DNA of 17,573 bases from Clostridiales bacterium (GTDB taxonomy: Bacteria > Bacillota > Clostridia > Lachnospirales > Anaerotignaceae), in assembly GCA_018364635.1 (NCBI GenBank), contig JAGZLR010000043.1, forward strand, positions 1 through 17,573, written 5' to 3'. The notes beneath the pieces are model-generated. The model was given only the letters and a program-made list of their open reading frames with translations. It had not been told where the DNA came from and searched no databases. Each line of letters begins with the position of its first letter. Positions within the stretch are counted from its first letter, which is position 1. This document shows positions 14,209-17,573 of this stretch, one piece after another. The position numbers were made by a program, and so were the translations under genes.

Positions 14209-14447
14209 CAGAGAAGACAATTACTGTGAAAGAAGCTATGGATGCAAGAGCAGCTGCATATTTTGTGCAGACTGCAAGTAAGTTTACAAGTAAAATTCAG
14301 GTTACGATTGAAAATCGAAGAATTAATGCAAAAAGTATTATGGGAACGATTTCTTTAGGCATTATGGAAGGGCAGATGGCAACGATTTCTGCGGAAGGCT
14401 CAGACGAAGAAGAAGCAGTAAATGAACTTGCAAGTGTTTTAGCATAG
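14205..14447 (+). CDS. HPr-like protein with Asp in place of His15 (Crh-like)
   Basis: The 80-residue protein is a full-length HPr fold: ITVKEAMDARAAAYFVQTAS, then a strand IQVTIE, KSIMGTISLGIMEG, and a final helix EEAVNELASVLA. In HPr the active loop reads LHARPAA, where the His carries the PTS phosphate. Here it reads MDARAAA: Asp13 (codon GAT) replaces the His and Ala16 replaces the Pro, while the Arg is kept. Ser44 in KSIMG corresponds to Ser46, the HprK target. PTS phosphotransfer is therefore not expected, but HprK phosphorylation and CcpA-type signalling are plausible, as for B. subtilis Crh, which has Gln at this position and is also encoded next to whiA. The ATGA overlap with whiA and GGTGAGG upstream indicate translational coupling. 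The symbol crh is not assigned, as orthology is unproven. Confidence 0.9.
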   Translation: MTEKTITVKEAMDARAAAYFVQTASKFTSKIQVTIENRRINAKSIMGTISLGIMEGQMATISAEGSDEEEAVNELASVLA

Positions 14448-14471
14448 GAATTATATATTTTATTTTATAAA

Positions 14472-14500
14472 TAGCCTCTGTTTCAGAGGCTAAAATTTTA
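14472..14500 (+). terminator. Probable terminator of the hprK-to-HPr-like operon
   Basis: TAGCCTCTG (14472-14480) and CAGAGGCTA (14484-14492) form a perfect 9-bp stem with a TTT loop, followed by AAATTTTAAAA. The T-run is short and begins a few bases after the stem, so efficiency is uncertain, but the position between the operon end and the clpB promoter fits. Confidence 0.7.
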
Positions 14501-14510
14501 AAAAAAGTTG

Positions 14511-14537
14511 TTAGCACTCATTGACAAAGAGTGCTAA
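14511..14537 (+). promoter_or_regulatory. CIRCE operator (HrcA-binding site) of clpB
   Basis: TTAGCACTC (14511-14519) and GAGTGCTAA (14529-14537) are perfect CIRCE half-sites with the exact 9-base spacer. CIRCE is bound by the heat-shock repressor HrcA in Firmicutes. It lies 47 bp before the clpB start and covers the promoter, so clpB is predicted to be in the HrcA regulon, as in many clostridia; in B. subtilis clpB is absent and clp genes are controlled by CtsR. Confidence 0.97.
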
Positions 14538-14549
14538 CAATGCTATACT
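14521..14549 (+). promoter_or_regulatory. Sigma-A promoter of clpB inside CIRCE
   Basis: TTGACA (14521-14526) is a consensus -35 lying within the 9-base CIRCE spacer. TATACT (14544-14549) follows after exactly 17 bases and is preceded by TG-C, an extended -10. HrcA binding would block the -35 directly. No CtsR-type heptad repeat was seen nearby. Confidence 0.9.
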
Positions 14550-14584
14550 GTGTTCATAAATACATGATAGAAAGGAAGATGCTT

Positions 14585-17176
14585 ATGAATCCACAAAAAT
14601 ATACTCAAAAATCTCTTGAAGCGATTCAGTCAGCGCAAAGTATAGCTGCTTCTAAAAGAAATCCGCAAATTGAACAGCAGCATATTATTTCCAGTCTTTT
14701 GACTCAGGACAATGGCTTAATTCCACAACTTCTTCTGAAAATGAACATTAGCACGAACCGTCTTCTCAATGAAGTGAACAGTGAAATTGATAGATTACCA
14801 CAAGTATCAGGCAGCCATATGTCAAATAATCTTTATATATCCAGCGATGTAGACAAGATTTTTACAGAATCTGAAAAGCTGGCAGAACATATGAAGGATG
14901 ATTATGTTTCTGTAGAGCATATATTTTTGTCATTACTGAACAGTCCAAATGATGTCCTAAAGAAAATTTATCAGTCAGTACAGTTGACAAAAGATAATTT
15001 TATTAAGGCTTTAAAAGAAGTGAGAGGAAACACAAGAGTCACCAGCGAAAATCCAGAAACAACCTATGACTCTTTGAAAAAGTATGGACATGATTTGGTA
15101 GAGGATGCTAGAAAAAAGAAATTGGACCCTGTGATTGGCAGAGATGATGAAATTAGAAATGTGATTCGAATTCTCTCAAGGAAAACAAAAAATAATCCAG
15201 TGTTAATTGGAGAGCCTGGTGTTGGTAAAACTGCCATTGCAGAGGGCTTAGCACAGAGAATTGTCAGTGAAGATGTGCCTAACAGCTTGAGAGATAAGGT
15301 CATTATTTCTTTGGATATGGGTGCACTTATTGCTGGTGCAAAGTACCAAGGAGAATTTGAGGAACGTTTGAAAGCTGTTTTAAATGAAGTTAAAAAAAGC
15401 GAAGGCAGAATTATTCTTTTTATTGATGAGCTTCACACAATTGTTGGTGCAGGAAGAACCAGCGGCGCAATGGATGCTGGAAATCTTTTAAAACCACTAT
15501 TAGCGAGAGGAGAACTTCACTGTATCGGTGCGACAACATTAAATGAATATAAACAGTATATAGAAAAAGATCCGGCGCTGGAAAGAAGATTCCAGCCTGT
15601 GATGGTGCAGGAACCGACAGTAGAGGATACTATATCGATTCTTCGTGGACTGAAGGAACGGTATGAGCTTTATCACGGTGTTAAAATTCAGGATCAGGCG
15701 TTGATTGCGGCTGCGACTCTTTCTAACCGGTATATCACGGATCGTTTCCTTCCTGACAAAGCCATTGACTTAGTAGATGAAGCATGCGCCATGATCCGTA
15801 CAGAAATTGACTCCATGCCAACAGAATTGGATATAATTCGCCGTAAAATTATACAACATGAAATTGAGGAAGCTGCATTAAAGAAAGAAAATGATAAGCT
15901 TTCAAAGGAACATTTGTCAGAAATTCAAAAAGAGCTTGCAGAGATGAGAGCTGAGTTTAATTCTCTGAAAGCTAAGTGGGAAAATGAAAAGAATTCTATT
16001 GGTAAAGTTCAAAAACTGCGGGAGGAAATTGATGCTGTCAACGCGCAGATTGAGGAAGCTCAAAGAAAGTATGATTTAAATAAGGCTGCGGAATTAAAGT
16101 ATGGGAAACTGCCTGAGCTGCAAAAAGAGTTGAAAGCCGCAGAAGAAAATGATGAGGCTGAGACAAAAAATACATTGTTGAGAAATAAGGTGACAGAAGA
16201 AGAGATTGCTAAAATTATTGAGCGTTGGACAGGAATCCCTGTGGCAAAGCTGATGGAGGGAGAAAGAGAAAAACTTCTTCATCTGGAAGATATCTTGCAT
16301 CATAGAGTCATAGGCCAAGAGGAAGCAGTCATGAAAGTGTCGGAAGCAATTTTGAGAAGCAGAGCCGGCATACAAAATCCAAACAAGCCAATTGGTTCTT
16401 TCCTGTTTTTAGGACCGACCGGTGTAGGAAAAACAGAGCTTGCAAAAGCATTAGCAGAAAGTCTCTTTGATGATGAAAAGAATATTATCCGAATTGATAT
16501 GACGGAATATATGGAGAAATATTCCGTATCAAGACTGATTGGAGCGCCTCCTGGATATGTGGGATATGAAGAGGGAGGTCAGCTGACAGAAGCTGTGGCA
16601 AGAAAACCATATTCAGTTGTGCTTTTTGATGAAGTAGAAAAAGCGCATCCTGATGTATTCAACATTCTTCTGCAAGTATTGGATGATGGTCGAATTACGG
16701 ACTCTCAGGGCAGAACTGTAGATTTTAAAAACACAATTATTATTTTGACCTCCAATTTGGGTTCTGCCGATATTTTGGAAGGAATTCAAGGAGATGGCGA
16801 AATAAGTCAAGAAGCGAAGGATAAAGTGGAGGTACAATTAAAACATGCGTTCCGTCCAGAATTTTTAAACCGTCTTGACGAAATTGTATTCTATAAACCT
16901 TTGACGAAAGAAAATATCAAATCTATTATTGATTTAATTATTCAGGACTTGAACCGCAGATTGAAAGAGAAACAGCTTTCCTGTATCGTGACAGAAGAAG
17001 CCAAAAAGTATATCATTGATCATGGATATGATATGATTTATGGCGCTAGACCGTTAAAGCGTTACATTCAGACACATGTGGAAACAATGATTGCTAAGAA
17101 AATCATTATGGACGACGTTGCGCCTGATACAGTATTGACGATAGATGTAAAAGATGGTCAATTGATGATTCTTTGA
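14585..17176 (+). CDS. clpB: ATP-dependent chaperone ClpB
   Basis: The disaggregase works with DnaK to rescue aggregated proteins. The 863 residues match ClpB. An N-terminal double Clp_N domain (about 1-145) begins NPQKYTQKSLEAIQ. NBD1 has Walker A GEPGVGKT (209-216) and Walker B LFIDE (278-282). The middle coiled coil (about 405-525, rich in Glu and Lys) is the long type that separates ClpB from ClpC. NBD2 has GPTGVGKTE (610-618) and VVLFDEVEKAHPD, and the end has the typical YGARPLKRYIQ. No ClpP-binding IGF/L loop was sought in detail. The ATG at 14585 is chosen because AAGGA (14572-14576) is 8 bases upstream and MNPQKYT is the expected N-terminus; the longer frame from 14531 runs through the CIRCE and the -10 box. 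Confidence 0.97.
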   Translation: MNPQKYTQKSLEAIQSAQSIAASKRNPQIEQQHIISSLLTQDNGLIPQLLLKMNISTNRLLNEVNSEIDRLPQVSGSHMSNNLYISSDVDKIFTESEKLAEHMKDDYVSVEHIFLSLLNSPNDVLKKIYQSVQLTKDNFIKALKEVRGNTRVTSENPETTYDSLKKYGHDLVEDARKKKLDPVIGRDDEIRNVIRILSRKTKNNPVLIGEPGVGKTAIAEGLAQRIVSEDVPNSLRDKVIISLDMGALIAGAKYQGEFEERLKAVLNEVKKSEGRIILFIDELHTIVGAGRTSGAMDAGNLLKPLLARGELHCIGATTLNEYKQYIEKDPALERRFQPVMVQEPTVEDTISILRGLKERYELYHGVKIQDQALIAAATLSNRYITDRFLPDKAIDLVDEACAMIRTEIDSMPTELDIIRRKIIQHEIEEAALKKENDKLSKEHLSEIQKELAEMRAEFNSLKAKWENEKNSIGKVQKLREEIDAVNAQIEEAQRKYDLNKAAELKYGKLPELQKELKAAEENDEAETKNTLLRNKVTEEEIAKIIERWTGIPVAKLMEGEREKLLHLEDILHHRVIGQEEAVMKVSEAILRSRAGIQNPNKPIGSFLFLGPTGVGKTELAKALAESLFDDEKNIIRIDMTEYMEKYSVSRLIGAPPGYVGYEEGGQLTEAVARKPYSVVLFDEVEKAHPDVFNILLQVLDDGRITDSQGRTVDFKNTIIILTSNLGSADILEGIQGDGEISQEAKDKVEVQLKHAFRPEFLNRLDEIVFYKPLTKENIKSIIDLIIQDLNRRLKEKQLSCIVTEEAKKYIIDHGYDMIYGARPLKRYIQTHVETMIAKKIIMDDVAPDTVLTIDVKDGQLMIL

Positions 17177-17217
17177 GAGCAATATCATAGAAAGCTTATA
17201 AAAATTTGATAATCAAT

Positions 17218-17253
17218 AAAAAAGGCTGCATTTTAATCATGCAGTCTTTTTTT
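17218..17253 (+). terminator. Rho-independent terminator of clpB
   Basis: AGGCTGCAT (17223-17231) pairs with ATGCAGTCT (17239-17247) with one G-T wobble and a 7-base loop. It is preceded by an A-run and followed by seven T (to 17253). Confidence 0.88.
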
Positions 17254-17343
17254 ATTGTAAACGATGATTTTTATGTATAAAACGAACCTATTTTTCAAAG
17301 GATAACCAATGTAAAAAGTAGTACAGACAGGGAGGTTTTACCT

Positions 17344-17573
17344 TTGAATACCTTCAGATTAAAAACTAAAGTTATTATGGGGATGGATTGTTGGGATGCT
17401 CTGAAAGAATTTGCCGGAAAGAGGATTTTTTTTATTGCAGATCCGTTTATGGTGAAGTCAAAAATGACAGATCAAGTGATATCTCACATTCCAAATCCGA
17501 CAGTTAAAATTTTTTCTAATATCATTCCTGACCCACCAGTCAGCTTGGCAGCAGAAGGTGTTGCCGAGATACG
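17344..17573 (+). CDS. Iron-containing alcohol dehydrogenase, N-terminal fragment
   Basis: The frame starts with TTG at 17344, 8 bases after GGGAGG (17330-17335), and stays open to the window edge (76 codons). The protein begins MNTFRLKTKVIMG and continues KRIFFIADPFMVKSKMTD and KIFSNIIPDPPVSLAAEGV. The KTK / DPFMVKS / F-x-IxPDPP pattern is the amino part of group III iron-dependent alcohol dehydrogenases, closest in style to the PduQ/EutG-like propanol or ethanol dehydrogenases. The iron ligands and the NAD motif lie beyond the edge, so the activity (NAD(P)-linked alcohol/aldehyde interconversion) is a family expectation. The upstream clpB terminator makes it a separate unit; no clear promoter was seen in the 90-bp gap. 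Confidence 0.82.
   Translation, partial: MNTFRLKTKVIMGMDCWDALKEFAGKRIFFIADPFMVKSKMTDQVISHIPNPTVKIFSNIIPDPPVSLAAEGVAEI

Noticed and set aside
14531..14584. Longer ClpB from GTG at 14531
   Set aside because: It would run through the CIRCE half-site and the -10 box, before the transcription start, so it cannot be translated from this promoter.
17254..17330. Promoter TTGTAA / TATAAA upstream of the alcohol dehydrogenase
   Set aside because: The spacer is about 15 bases and neither hexamer is a strong match, so it is too weak to annotate.
1..17573. CRISPR array, tRNA/rRNA gene, insertion sequence or prophage
   Set aside because: No regularly spaced repeats, cloverleaf-like sequences, transposase or phage genes were recognised on either strand.

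Overview
The window is AT-rich chromosomal DNA from a low-GC Gram-positive anaerobe, most likely class Clostridia (Lachnospiraceae or a relative). The support is near-consensus sigma-A promoters with strong AGGAGG ribosome sites, the hprK/rapZ/whiA/HPr-like cluster, a SpoVB-type flippase, a stalk-domain secreted protein, and a CIRCE-controlled clpB. No phage, transposon, CRISPR array, tRNA or rRNA was seen. The genus cannot be fixed from the sequence alone.

Left part (1-7390). The window opens in the 3' end of uppP (undecaprenyl-diphosphatase), followed closely by a hotdog acyl-CoA thioesterase and a pair of related hairpins, the second a terminator. Two minus-strand genes follow, a YbjQ/UPF0145 protein and a PflX-like radical SAM protein. 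Divergent from these is a small Cys-pair (probably zinc-binding) protein. Then come a short XRE regulator with its own promoter and terminator, and a perfect-consensus promoter driving a secreted stalk-domain protein and an AbgA-like M20 amidohydrolase. The amidohydrolase overlaps tail-to-tail by 52 bp with a minus-strand SpoVB-family flippase gene, which is probably co-transcribed with the upstream YdcF/DUF218 membrane protein.

Central part (7390-14500). A compact divergent promoter region with a 12-bp inverted repeat separates the ydcF-like gene from uvrC. After uvrC, a new promoter starts a tightly packed six-gene operon: hprK, a ROK-family protein, murB, rapZ, whiA and a small HPr-like gene. 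Gaps are 13-25 bp and the last two genes overlap by 4 bp. The operon combines carbon-catabolite signalling (HPr kinase and an HPr-like target), a putative sugar kinase, peptidoglycan precursor synthesis (MurB), a GlcN6P/nucleotide-related adapter (RapZ) and the WhiA regulator. The HPr-like protein has Asp where HPr has its phosphotransfer His15, but keeps the serine phosphorylated by HprK. It is therefore predicted to be a regulatory, Crh-like protein encoded in the same operon as its kinase.

Right part (14500-17573). clpB is preceded by a perfect CIRCE operator whose spacer contains the -35 box, so HrcA control is expected, and is followed by a good terminator. The window ends inside the 5' part of an iron-containing alcohol dehydrogenase gene that starts with TTG.

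Several starts were moved downstream from the longest possible reading frame because of Shine-Dalgarno placement and family N-termini: the XRE regulator (2547), the ROK protein (10466), murB (11430), whiA (TTG at 13255) and clpB (14585).
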